Source: Nocardia sp. (lineage in GTDB: Bacteria; Actinomycetota; Actinomycetes; Mycobacteriales; Mycobacteriaceae). Taken from it: a DNA stretch of 5,257 nucleotides. The translations under genes and the position numbers were made by a program. The stretch lies in NCBI GenBank assembly GCA_017354515.1, contig JAFMQT010000356.1, positions 1 through 5,257 of the forward strand, written 5' to 3'. Shown piece by piece: positions 1-4,806 of the stretch. Numbering within the stretch: the first letter of the stretch is position 1; each line of letters opens with the position of its first letter. A model generated the notes under the pieces. The model saw nothing but the letters and a program-made list of their open reading frames with translations. It had not been told where the DNA came from and searched no databases.

Positions 1-231
1 GACCACGATCACCGAGGTGTGCGCGACCGCGATCTCCTTGGTGAAGTAGCTGCCCGTGCGCGGAAGTTGTTCTACGCGCCCGACATTCAGCCAGGTGCGT
101 TTGAAAATGGCCTCCCGTTCGAGTTCGAAGAACTCCGGGGAGATCGAGTCCTCGTAGGACATCGGTTCGGTGCCGAGTTCGGGGTAGTGCTGAGTCCAGC
201 TACCCTCGGCGGGTTTGGGCCAACGGGCCAT
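1..231 (-). CDS. Rieske non-heme iron oxygenase alpha subunit, second paralogue (5' part only)
   Basis: Partial gene. It starts at the ATG ending at 231 and runs off the left edge after 77 codons. Seen: the translation begins MARWPKPAEGSWTQHYPELG and aligns without gaps to residues 1-77 of the Rieske oxygenase at 1502-2767. By hand count 61 of 77 residues are identical (79%). The run from W47 to I67 is unchanged between the two. The Rieske cysteine/histidine motifs and the catalytic domain lie beyond the window. By family, it should be a terminal oxygenase component that takes electrons from a ferredoxin or reductase and hydroxylates an organic substrate in the cytosol. It follows the TauD-type gene by 19 nt and has its own AGGAGA site, so it is probably the next gene of the same operon. 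Whether it is intact cannot be judged here. Family assignment is confident; substrate unknown. Confidence 0.93.
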   Translation of the reverse strand, partial: MARWPKPAEGSWTQHYPELGTEPMSYEDSISPEFFELEREAIFKRTWLNVGRVEQLPRTGSYFTKEIAVAHTSVIVV

Positions 232-236
232 GGCAA

Positions 237-242
237 TCTCCT
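237..242 (-). promoter_or_regulatory. Ribosome binding site of the second Rieske gene
   Basis: The minus strand reads AGGAGA five bases before the ATG at 231. This fixes the start of the partial gene. The leader differs from that of the paralogue (GGAGGT with a longer spacer), so the similarity between the copies appears limited to the coding region. Confidence 0.8.
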
Positions 243-250
243 GGACAGGT

Positions 251-1090
251 CTATTGGATCGGTTCGTCACCGAGAACGGTGGTGCGCAACATCTCTCGCG
301 GGGAGTCGGGGGGGTAGGGCGCCGCGCGGTGGATGACGCCGCGGTTGTCCCAGATCACGGTGTCACCGACCGTCCACTCGTGCCGGTAGACGCGCTCGGG
401 CGCGGTGCAGCGGGCCAGCAGATCGTCCAGCAGTTCCCGGCTCTCCTTCGGGTCCATGCCCACCACGTGGTCGGTCGAGGCCCCCAGTACGAGCGAGCGG
501 CGCCCGGACTTGTGGGTCCAGATCAGCGGATGTTCCTTGGAAGGGCGAGTATGCCACTTCGCCAGCTGCTCCGGGGTCGGATCGGGGGTCACCAACCGCT
601 GCGAGGCCTCCAGCGAGTGCACCACCCGCAGGGCCGCCAGCCGCTGACGCTCGTCCTCGCTCAACATGTCGTACGCGGCGTAGGTGGAGGCGAATTCGGT
701 TTCCCCGCCACTGGCGGACACCGCTTTGGCGCTGAGCACGGTCGCCTTCTGCGGATAGGCGTCGTCGACCGGGGTGCAGCCGTCGATATGCCAGTCGAAG
801 GTGGCCCGCAGATAGGCCGCCGAGGAGTTCTTGGTGGTGTCCAGGCTGACCCGGTAGATCCCTTCCACCGGGTGGTGTCCGGGTTCGGTATCGATATCGC
901 CGAGTTTGCGGCAGAAGGCCACTTGTGTCTGCGGATCCAGGTGCAGATCGTGGAAGACCAGGACGCCGTACTTTTCCAGCGCCTCCATCAGCTCCTCGGC
1001 GACCGCGTCATCGGTCAGCAGGGTTTCGTGGTCGGCGCCGTCGACTGCCGCGCCGACATCATCGCGGAGCGGTTCCAGGGTGATCGTCAT
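251..1090 (-). CDS. TauD/TfdA-family Fe(II)/2-oxoglutarate-dependent dioxygenase
   Basis: A complete 279-residue protein, normal length for TauD/TfdA (about 280-300). Seen: the facial-triad motif WHIDG gives H101 and D103, and the distal histidine is H254 in GVIHRAAPY. R265 and R269 fall 11 and 15 residues after that histidine, as do the 2-oxoglutarate-binding and substrate-side arginines of TauD. T131 in GGETEFAS matches the TauD threonine that contacts 2-oxoglutarate. All catalytic residues are present, so the enzyme should be active. By family, it couples oxidative decarboxylation of 2-oxoglutarate to succinate with hydroxylation of a substrate, often an acid, and often ends in C-S, C-O or C-N cleavage. 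The substrate is not predictable. There is an AAGGAA site about 7 nt before the ATG. A 70-nt gap separates it from the 111-residue gene upstream, the largest gap inside the operon, and 19 nt separate it from the second Rieske gene downstream. Confidence 0.95.
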   Translation of the reverse strand: MTITLEPLRDDVGAAVDGADHETLLTDDAVAEELMEALEKYGVLVFHDLHLDPQTQVAFCRKLGDIDTEPGHHPVEGIYRVSLDTTKNSSAAYLRATFDWHIDGCTPVDDAYPQKATVLSAKAVSASGGETEFASTYAAYDMLSEDERQRLAALRVVHSLEASQRLVTPDPTPEQLAKWHTRPSKEHPLIWTHKSGRRSLVLGASTDHVVGMDPKESRELLDDLLARCTAPERVYRHEWTVGDTVIWDNRGVIHRAAPYPPDSPREMLRTTVLGDEPIQ

Positions 1091-1112
1091 GTCGAAGTTC
1101 CTTTTCGGTGCG

Positions 1113-1129
1113 CATCGGATTCACCGATG
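1113..1129. repeat. Small perfect hairpin in the gap before the TauD-type gene
   Basis: CATCGG (1113-1118) and CCGATG (1124-1129) are perfect complements around a 5-nt loop. They lie 23 nt upstream of the TauD-type start. No T-run follows on either strand, so this is not a standard intrinsic terminator. It could be an mRNA processing or stability element, or chance. Confidence 0.4.
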
Positions 1130-1160
1130 TGGCAGGGCAACTCAGTCGGGTCGGGCGGGA

Positions 1161-1496
1161 TTACGGGACCGGCTCACCGATGCGGTCGATGACGGCGTCG
1201 GCGCTGTCGGTCGGCTTCACCTGCTGGAAGATCTCGACCGCCATCGCCACCATCGCCAGCGAATACACCAGATACAGCAGATTCAGCGCATCCTCGGGCA
1301 GTTCCTCGAGCGGGAACTTGTCGCAGTAGGAGATCGCGTCGTCGAGCCGGGGCAGGAAGGCGTCGTGGAAGGCCACCATTTCCGGCATCGAACTGTTCAT
1401 CCGCTGGGCCCAGCGCTCGGATTCGGTTGCCAGACACCAGGTGCGCGCGAATTCCTCGAATTCGGAGAACGCCGGTGGCAGTTTGCGCTCGGACAT
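1161..1496 (-). CDS. Small helical protein of unknown function (111 aa)
   Basis: I do not recognise this family. Seen: 111 residues beginning MSERKLPPAFSEFEEFARTW, acidic overall, rich in helix-formers, with two cysteines (C21, C58). Residues 71-90 (LNLLYLVYSLAMVAMAVEIF) are strongly hydrophobic, broken only by N72 and E88. This is either a buried helix of a small bundle or a membrane-touching segment. There is no signal peptide and no metal motif. It is too short and too helical to be a classical Rieske beta subunit (about 160-190 aa, SnoaL-like alpha+beta fold). Start choice: the ATG at 1496 lies 5 nt after the Rieske stop. An in-frame GTG at 1505 would give 114 residues, form a GTGA overlap with that stop, and sit 7 nt after AAGG, so it is a real alternative. 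Its place directly behind the Rieske gene suggests an accessory role for that oxygenase (inference). Confidence 0.82.
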   Translation of the reverse strand: MSERKLPPAFSEFEEFARTWCLATESERWAQRMNSSMPEMVAFHDAFLPRLDDAISYCDKFPLEELPEDALNLLYLVYSLAMVAMAVEIFQQVKPTDSADAVIDRIGEPVP

Positions 1497-1501
1497 CTCG
1501 A

Positions 1502-2767
1502 TCACACCCCTACCTTCTCGGCGCGGTACGCCCCGACCCAGTCGGCGACCGCCTTGTGGAAATGACGGACCAGGATCTCCTGGTCGTTGACCGGGTAATC
1601 GGTGATCCCGGCGGTCCGGTAGGCCGATTCCAGGGCGGTCTGGGTGCCACCCAGCATTCCCGCGTCCTGCAGCGCGAATTCCTTGAACACCACCGAGGAC
1701 ACCTCGTGTTCGACCCGTTCGCGGACGGTGCGCGCCGGCTGGTAGGCCAGCACCCCTTCGAAGCGGTGTGAGTTGTACGAGGTCGGCCAATAGCGGTACA
1801 GCAGGTACCAGCCCCGATAGATGAGGATCTCGATATTCGGGAAGATCTGGAAATTGTCGATCCCCCACGGCTCGACCCGGCCCGGATTCAGTCCCTTGGG
1901 CGGCTCACCGATATCCGGCGACTCCCACGGGCCGACCAGACCACTGCGGGTGATGCGCTCGATCGGGTACATGTACTCCGGCGGCAGTGTCCACCGCCGC
2001 GCACCACCCGTGGACACCATCCGGTGCGGGCCGTCGATCTGGAAATGCGCGCATTCGAACCCCTTTCCGGTGCGCACCGAATTGGGAATCTGCTGCGGAT
2101 GCAGACCGGGCACGTGGTAGTACTCCTGGAAGGCGTCTGCGAACAGCTTCCAGTTGCTGTTGTTGTCGGCGGTGAACTCGTACCATTCGGTCATCCGGTC
2201 GAAGGGGTATCCCTCCAGATCGGTGATCATCGGTCCGAGGAATTCCCGGAGCGTCTGCCGAGGCTCTTTGTCGAGATTGATGAAGATGAATCCCGCCCAC
2301 ACATCGCAGTGCACGCGCGCCAGGCCCAAGCCGTCCTTGGCGAGGTCGAAGAACTCGCCCTCCTGCTGGACGAAGTTCAGCGAACCGTCCAGGTTGTAGC
2401 GCCAACCGTGGTACTTGCAGGTGAACTGCCGGCAGGTACCCTTGACCTCCTCGCGCGGGAACTCGTTCCACACCAATTTGTTACCGCGGTGGCGGCACAC
2501 ATTGTGGAAGGCGTTCACCGACCCGTCGCGATCGCGCACGATGATCACCGAGGTGCGGGCGATCTCGATTTCCTTGGTGAAATAGCTGCCGGTGCGCGGA
2601 AGCTGTTCCACCCGGCCGACATTCAGCCACGCGCGTTTGAATATCGCCTCGCGCTCGAGTTCGTAGAATTCCGGGGACACCGAATCCTCGAATGACATCA
2701 TCGAGGTGCCGAGCTCGGAATAGTGCTCGGTCCAGGTGCCCTCCGCGGGTTTGGCCCACGTGGTCAT
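1502..2767 (-). CDS. Rieske non-heme iron oxygenase, large (alpha) subunit
   Basis: A complete 421-residue protein. Seen: the N-terminal Rieske [2Fe-2S] domain has ligands C91-x-H93 and C117-x2-H120. The gap between the pairs is 23 residues, longer than the usual 15-17, and holds an extra C112. The C-terminal catalytic domain carries NWKLFADAFQEYYHVPGLH, giving iron ligands H218 and H223. E215 stands in the bridging position that is Asp in naphthalene dioxygenase. D368 in ALQDAG is the likely third ligand. By family, it is the terminal oxygenase that mono- or dihydroxylates an organic substrate with O2, using electrons passed from a neighbouring subunit's Rieske centre. No beta subunit is present, so an alpha-only trimer is expected. 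Start: the ATG at 2767 is preceded by GGAGG and forms an ATGA overlap with the stop of the upstream CMD gene. An upstream in-frame extension (to 2872) would only re-read that gene in another frame. Substrate unknown. Confidence 0.96.
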   Translation of the reverse strand: MTTWAKPAEGTWTEHYSELGTSMMSFEDSVSPEFYELEREAIFKRAWLNVGRVEQLPRTGSYFTKEIEIARTSVIIVRDRDGSVNAFHNVCRHRGNKLVWNEFPREEVKGTCRQFTCKYHGWRYNLDGSLNFVQQEGEFFDLAKDGLGLARVHCDVWAGFIFINLDKEPRQTLREFLGPMITDLEGYPFDRMTEWYEFTADNNSNWKLFADAFQEYYHVPGLHPQQIPNSVRTGKGFECAHFQIDGPHRMVSTGGARRWTLPPEYMYPIERITRSGLVGPWESPDIGEPPKGLNPGRVEPWGIDNFQIFPNIEILIYRGWYLLYRYWPTSYNSHRFEGVLAYQPARTVRERVEHEVSSVVFKEFALQDAGMLGGTQTALESAYRTAGITDYPVNDQEILVRHFHKAVADWVGAYRAEKVGV

Positions 2768-3384
2768 GGTCGTACCTCCATTGCGGACAATCGCAGATGT
2801 TCCAGATGTTCCGGGAGTCCGGTTCCCGGATCGATTTGCAGGCCGACGGTGTTGAACACCAGCGCCAGACACAGATACGAACCGGCGACGAACAGCAGTT
2901 CCAGCAGTTCACGGGTGCCGAAGTGCTGGGTCAGGGCGGCCCAGGTCGCATCGGTGAGGGTGTGCCCATCGACCAGTTCGTCGGCCGCCGCCACCAGCAG
3001 CCGTTCAGCGGGCGGGGCCGGCGAGGCCGCCGGGTCCAGGCGCACCCGCTCGATCTGCTCGGCGGTCAGGCCGGCGGCGGCGCCGATCCGCACGTGCTGA
3101 ATCCACTCGTACTCCGAGCCGGTGCGCAGCGCCACGCGCAGGATGACCAGCTCCCGGTACCGGGCATCGAGCGTGGAGCGTTCCAGCAGTGCGCCGTTGT
3201 AGCTCAACCACGCCGAGGCCAGTTCCGGATGGTGTCCGAGCACACCCAGAATGTTCGGCATCGGCGGTGCGCCGGGTTCCCCCGACAGATACTTCTCGGC
3301 CATACTCACCTTGCCGCGCAACATATCTCGCGCCCGGTCGTCCCACTGGCCGGGTGGCAGCGGCGCCAGACGGGGGCCACTCAT
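2764..3384 (-). CDS. Carboxymuconolactone decarboxylase / AhpD-fold protein lacking the CxxC pair
   Basis: A 206-residue all-helical protein. Seen: residues 75-110 contain the family core RELVILRVALRTGSEYEWIQH, then GAAAGLTAEQIERV. A second helical stretch (residues 125-180) ends in LLFVAGSYLCLALVFNTVGLQ. AhpD-like members have C-x2-C-x3-H here. In this protein the two cysteine positions are S90 and E93, and only H97 is kept, so thiol peroxidase activity is not expected. The only cysteine is C172. By family, cysteine-less members are linked to gamma-carboxymuconolactone decarboxylation or are uncharacterised partners in catabolic clusters; the exact reaction is unknown. Start: the ATG at 3384 overlaps the SDR stop as ATGA. 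It has no clear ribosome site of its own, so it probably depends on translational coupling. A longer in-frame start at 3459 would run through the SDR gene and is not supported. The 3' end overlaps the Rieske start. Confidence 0.92.
   Translation of the reverse strand: MSGPRLAPLPPGQWDDRARDMLRGKVSMAEKYLSGEPGAPPMPNILGVLGHHPELASAWLSYNGALLERSTLDARYRELVILRVALRTGSEYEWIQHVRIGAAAGLTAEQIERVRLDPAASPAPPAERLLVAAADELVDGHTLTDATWAALTQHFGTRELLELLFVAGSYLCLALVFNTVGLQIDPGTGLPEHLEHLRLSAMEVRP
2774..2779 (-). promoter_or_regulatory. Ribosome binding site of the Rieske gene, inside the CMD gene end
   Basis: The minus strand reads GGAGGT 6 nt before the ATG at 2767, inside the last codons of the CMD-family gene. It decides the start and supports translation by reinitiation at the ATGA overlap. 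Confidence 0.85.
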
Positions 3385-4163
3385 ATGACCGAGCCGCCGT
3401 TGACGCCGAGCACCTGACCGGTGATGTAGCCGGCCTGATCCGAGCACAGGAACACACATGCCGCGGCGATATCGTCACCGGTGCCCAGATGCCCGACCGG
3501 GATCGCCTTGGCCATGGTCGCGTCGTCGGGCAGATTCCCGGTCTGCTGCGCACCGCGCTGCATCGGGGTGTCGATGCCCGAGGGTGGGATGGTGTTGACG
3601 GTGATACCCGAGCTGGCGTACTCGCGGGCCAGGCCCTTGGTCATCGCGACCACCGCGCCCTTGGATGCGGTGTAGTGCACCATCCCCGGTGAACCGCGCT
3701 GCGCGCTGGAGGAGGAGATCGTGACGATCCGGCCGAAGCCGCCGGCGATCATATCCCCGATCGCGGCCTGTACACAGTGGAAGGTGCCGGTCAGGTTCAC
3801 ATCGACGATCCGATTCCACTCCTCGATGCTGATCTGCGTGAACGGCGAGAATCCGACCGCACCGGCGCTGGTCACCAGAATCTCGACGGGACCGAACTCG
3901 GCGCGCACCTTCGCCAGCGCCGCCTCGACCGCCGCCCGATCGGTGACATCCACCGGGCAGGCCAGCGCCGCGCCGCCCCGATCGCGCAGCTCGTCGGCGA
4001 CCTCGCGGGCGGCGCCCGCGTCGATATCGAGGACCGCGGTGCGATATCCGTTGTCGGCGAAGGCACGGCAGATCGCCGACCCCATTCCCGACGCACCGCC
4101 GGTCACGACAGCGACGCGTCCCGCTCCGGCGGAGCCGGCACCGATATCGTTGGGACTGCTCAT
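3381..4163 (-). CDS. Short-chain dehydrogenase/reductase (SDR), probably NAD-dependent
   Basis: A complete 260-residue classical SDR, normal length. Seen: cofactor-binding TGGASGMG at residues 21-28, acidic D46 at the end of beta-2 (favours NAD(H) over NADP(H)), VDVTD at 71-75, and TSAG at 98-101 in place of the usual NNAG. N123 lies in DVNLTG. The catalytic set is S151, Y164 and K168 (YTASK). The C-terminus is NGGSVI. Residues 1-14 form a low-complexity Gly/Ala/Ser lead. By family, it oxidises an alcohol, or a cis-diol or hydroxy intermediate, with NAD+. In this operon the natural role is to dehydrogenate a product of one of the oxygenases (inference). The ATG at 4163 has GAGGAG about 10 nt upstream and lies 15 nt after the ferredoxin stop. 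The stop overlaps the CMD start as ATGA. The family is certain; the substrate is not. Confidence 0.96.
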   Translation of the reverse strand: MSSPNDIGAGSAGAGRVAVVTGGASGMGSAICRAFADNGYRTAVLDIDAGAAREVADELRDRGGAALACPVDVTDRAAVEAALAKVRAEFGPVEILVTSAGAVGFSPFTQISIEEWNRIVDVNLTGTFHCVQAAIGDMIAGGFGRIVTISSSSAQRGSPGMVHYTASKGAVVAMTKGLAREYASSGITVNTIPPSGIDTPMQRGAQQTGNLPDDATMAKAIPVGHLGTGDDIAAACVFLCSDQAGYITGQVLGVNGGSVI

Positions 4164-4173
4164 ATTCCGGCCA

Positions 4174-4179
4174 CTCCTC
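4174..4179 (-). promoter_or_regulatory. Ribosome binding site of the SDR gene
   Basis: The minus strand reads GAGGAG 10 nt before the ATG at 4163. Its first base is the last base of the ferredoxin stop codon (TAG), so the site falls in the 15-nt gap between the two genes. Confidence 0.7.
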
Positions 4180-4499
4180 TACTCGTAGATCACGTGCACG
4201 TCGGCACCGATCGGTTCCGCCTGGCAGGTCAGCACCCAGCCCTCGGCGATCTCGTCGTCGTCGAGGGCCTCGTTGTTGCGCATGGTGGCGGCGCCGCGCA
4301 CGATGCGCGCGATGCAGGTCGCACAGCTGCCCGATTCGCAGGACGACGGCGGGTCCAGGCCCAGCGAGCGTGCGGCCTGCAACAGCGTCTGGCCCGGCCG
4401 GTGCGGGCCGGTCGCGGTCTCGCGCCCGCACCGGATCGTGAGATCGGCACGTTCTGCCACGTCGGACTGCTCGGCGAATCGGTCGAACTGGACGGACAT
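4179..4499 (-). CDS. Stand-alone plant-type [2Fe-2S] ferredoxin
   Basis: A 106-residue protein. Seen: the cluster motif C54-x4-C59-x2-C62-x29-C92, with the surrounding text SSCESGSCATCIARIVRG and GWVLTCQAEPIGADVHVIY, which matches the ferredoxin domain of Rieske oxygenase reductases of the phthalate dioxygenase reductase/vanillate demethylase type. All four ligands are present. No FAD or NAD(P)H domain is attached, although this domain is usually the C-terminal third of a FNR-like reductase, so a separate reductase must feed it. By family and position, it is a one-electron carrier to the Rieske oxygenases of the same operon. Start: the ATG at 4499 has GGGAG 8 nt upstream. An ATG two codons earlier (4505) lies only 2 nt from that site. 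A GTG start at 4604 would add about 35 low-complexity residues without a ribosome site and is disfavoured. It is the first gene after the predicted promoter. Confidence 0.94.
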   Translation of the reverse strand: MSVQFDRFAEQSDVAERADLTIRCGRETATGPHRPGQTLLQAARSLGLDPPSSCESGSCATCIARIVRGAATMRNNEALDDDEIAEGWVLTCQAEPIGADVHVIYE

Positions 4500-4507
4500 A
4501 CGCATCG

Positions 4508-4512
4508 CTCCC
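4508..4512 (-). promoter_or_regulatory. Ribosome binding site choosing the ferredoxin start
   Basis: The minus strand reads GGGAG 8 nt before the ATG at 4499 and only 2 nt before the ATG at 4505, which favours the downstream ATG. Confidence 0.6.
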
Positions 4513-4568
4513 GGATCGGCACGGGTACCTCCGCGTCCTCCCTCTCGCCCGGTATGCACGCATCCCGG

Positions 4569-4581
4569 ACCGGAGCTCGCG
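4569..4581 (+). repeat. 13-bp direct repeat, copy 1
   Basis: ACCGGAGCTCGCG, identical to 4711-4723. This copy lies in the untranslated leader of the ferredoxin message. It contains the 6-bp palindrome GAGCTC. Confidence 0.45.
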
Positions 4582-4608
4582 AAGGCGGCGGAGGGCCGCT
4601 CCACCGAG

Positions 4609-4641
4609 TTAATCGACTGCCTAATTTAGGCGAGTGATTAA
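4609..4641. promoter_or_regulatory. 33-bp nested inverted repeat, probable TetR operator
   Basis: Seen: outer arms TTAATC (4609-4614) and GATTAA (4636-4641), and inner arms GCCTAA (4619-4624) and TTAGGC (4626-4631). All share one centre at 4625, with unmatched 4-nt spacers gact and gagt between. It lies in an AT-rich island within very GC-rich DNA. It begins right after the -10 box of the predicted minus-strand promoter, so it covers the expected transcription start of the operon. The size and the dyad-within-dyad form fit TetR-family binding, possibly by two dimers. The repressor encoded at 4813 is the obvious candidate ligand-controlled partner (inference). Confidence 0.72.
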
Positions 4642-4671
4642 GATATACCCGCGGGCGCCGCGCTCTGTCAA
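4642..4671 (-). promoter_or_regulatory. Predicted operon promoter (minus strand)
   Basis: The -35 box is TTGACA (4671-4666), a perfect consensus match. The -10 box is TATATC (4647-4642) after an 18-nt spacer. The predicted start is near 4635, inside the nested palindrome. This gives a leader of about 136 nt before the ferredoxin ATG. Confidence 0.65.
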
Positions 4672-4710
4672 TGCCCTTGGAGCCGAGCCCTTTCGATCAC
4701 CGTGACCTCC

Positions 4711-4723
4711 ACCGGAGCTCGCG
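4711..4723 (+). repeat. 13-bp direct repeat, copy 2
   Basis: ACCGGAGCTCGCG, identical to 4569-4581 and 142 bp away. This copy lies 11 bp before a possible -10 box of the regulator gene. The two copies flank the operon promoter and palindrome. Confidence 0.45.
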
Positions 4724-4734
4724 CGGACGGTGCG

Positions 4735-4740
4735 TAGACT
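4735..4740 (+). promoter_or_regulatory. Possible -10 box of the TetR gene
   Basis: TAGACT fits the actinobacterial TANNNT -10 pattern and is placed to start transcription near 4747, about 66 nt before the ATG. I see no good -35 box at 16-19 nt upstream. A second plus-strand candidate, TAAGAT at 4639-4644, overlaps the palindrome and would make the regulator directly autoregulated. Confidence 0.25.
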
Positions 4741-4775
4741 GATCACCAGCACGACGCGACGTCAGCGCTGGGCCC

Positions 4776-4788
4776 GGTGGCGGCCACC
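4776..4788. repeat. Inverted repeat in the TetR gene leader
   Basis: GGTGGC and GCCACC flank a single G, a perfect 6+1+6 dyad ending 11 nt before the ribosome site at 4800. As RNA it could form a 5-bp stem with a 3-nt loop. It may be a minor operator, a leader hairpin or chance in GC-rich DNA. Confidence 0.35.
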
Positions 4789-4799
4789 ACGTCGACAAC

Positions 4800-4806
4800 A
4801 GGAGGT
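4800..4806 (+). promoter_or_regulatory. Ribosome binding site of the TetR gene
   Basis: AGGAGGT, a full consensus site, lies 6 nt before the ATG at 4813 and fixes the start. Confidence 0.88.

Noticed and set aside
1113..1129. The hairpin before the TauD-type gene as an intrinsic terminator
   Set aside because: The stem is only 6 bp and no T-run follows on either strand; downstream genes continue in the same direction.
215..1192. A 325-codon open frame on the plus strand opposite the TauD-type gene
   Set aside because: It is antisense to a gene with a complete catalytic motif set. Its product is rich in R, G, V and H, typical of frames opposite high-GC genes, and it has no recognisable domain.
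1161..1868. Long version of the 111-residue protein (235 residues)
   Set aside because: The first half re-reads the Rieske gene in another frame. A ribosome site and start exist at 1496 (or 1505), right behind the Rieske stop.
2768..2872. N-terminal extension of the Rieske protein
   Set aside because: It lies wholly inside the CMD gene in another frame. The ATG at 2767 has a GGAGG site and matches the start of the paralogue at 231.
3475..4563. A 362-codon minus-strand frame overlapping SDR and ferredoxin
   Set aside because: Its product is arginine-dominated with no motif, a frame-shifted shadow of two genes whose catalytic and cluster residues are intact.
4554..4563. ATGC-AC-GCAT short palindrome in the ferredoxin leader
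   Set aside because: Arms of 4 bp are expected by chance and nothing nearby gives it a role.
4500..4604. Extended ferredoxin N-terminus from a GTG at 4604
   Set aside because: It would add low-complexity sequence absent from ferredoxins and lacks a ribosome site. The predicted transcription start and operator make this the leader.
4648..4655. CCCGCGGG palindrome between the -35 and -10 boxes
   Set aside because: An 8-bp G/C palindrome is common in DNA of this composition; the larger AT-rich palindrome next to it is a far better operator candidate.
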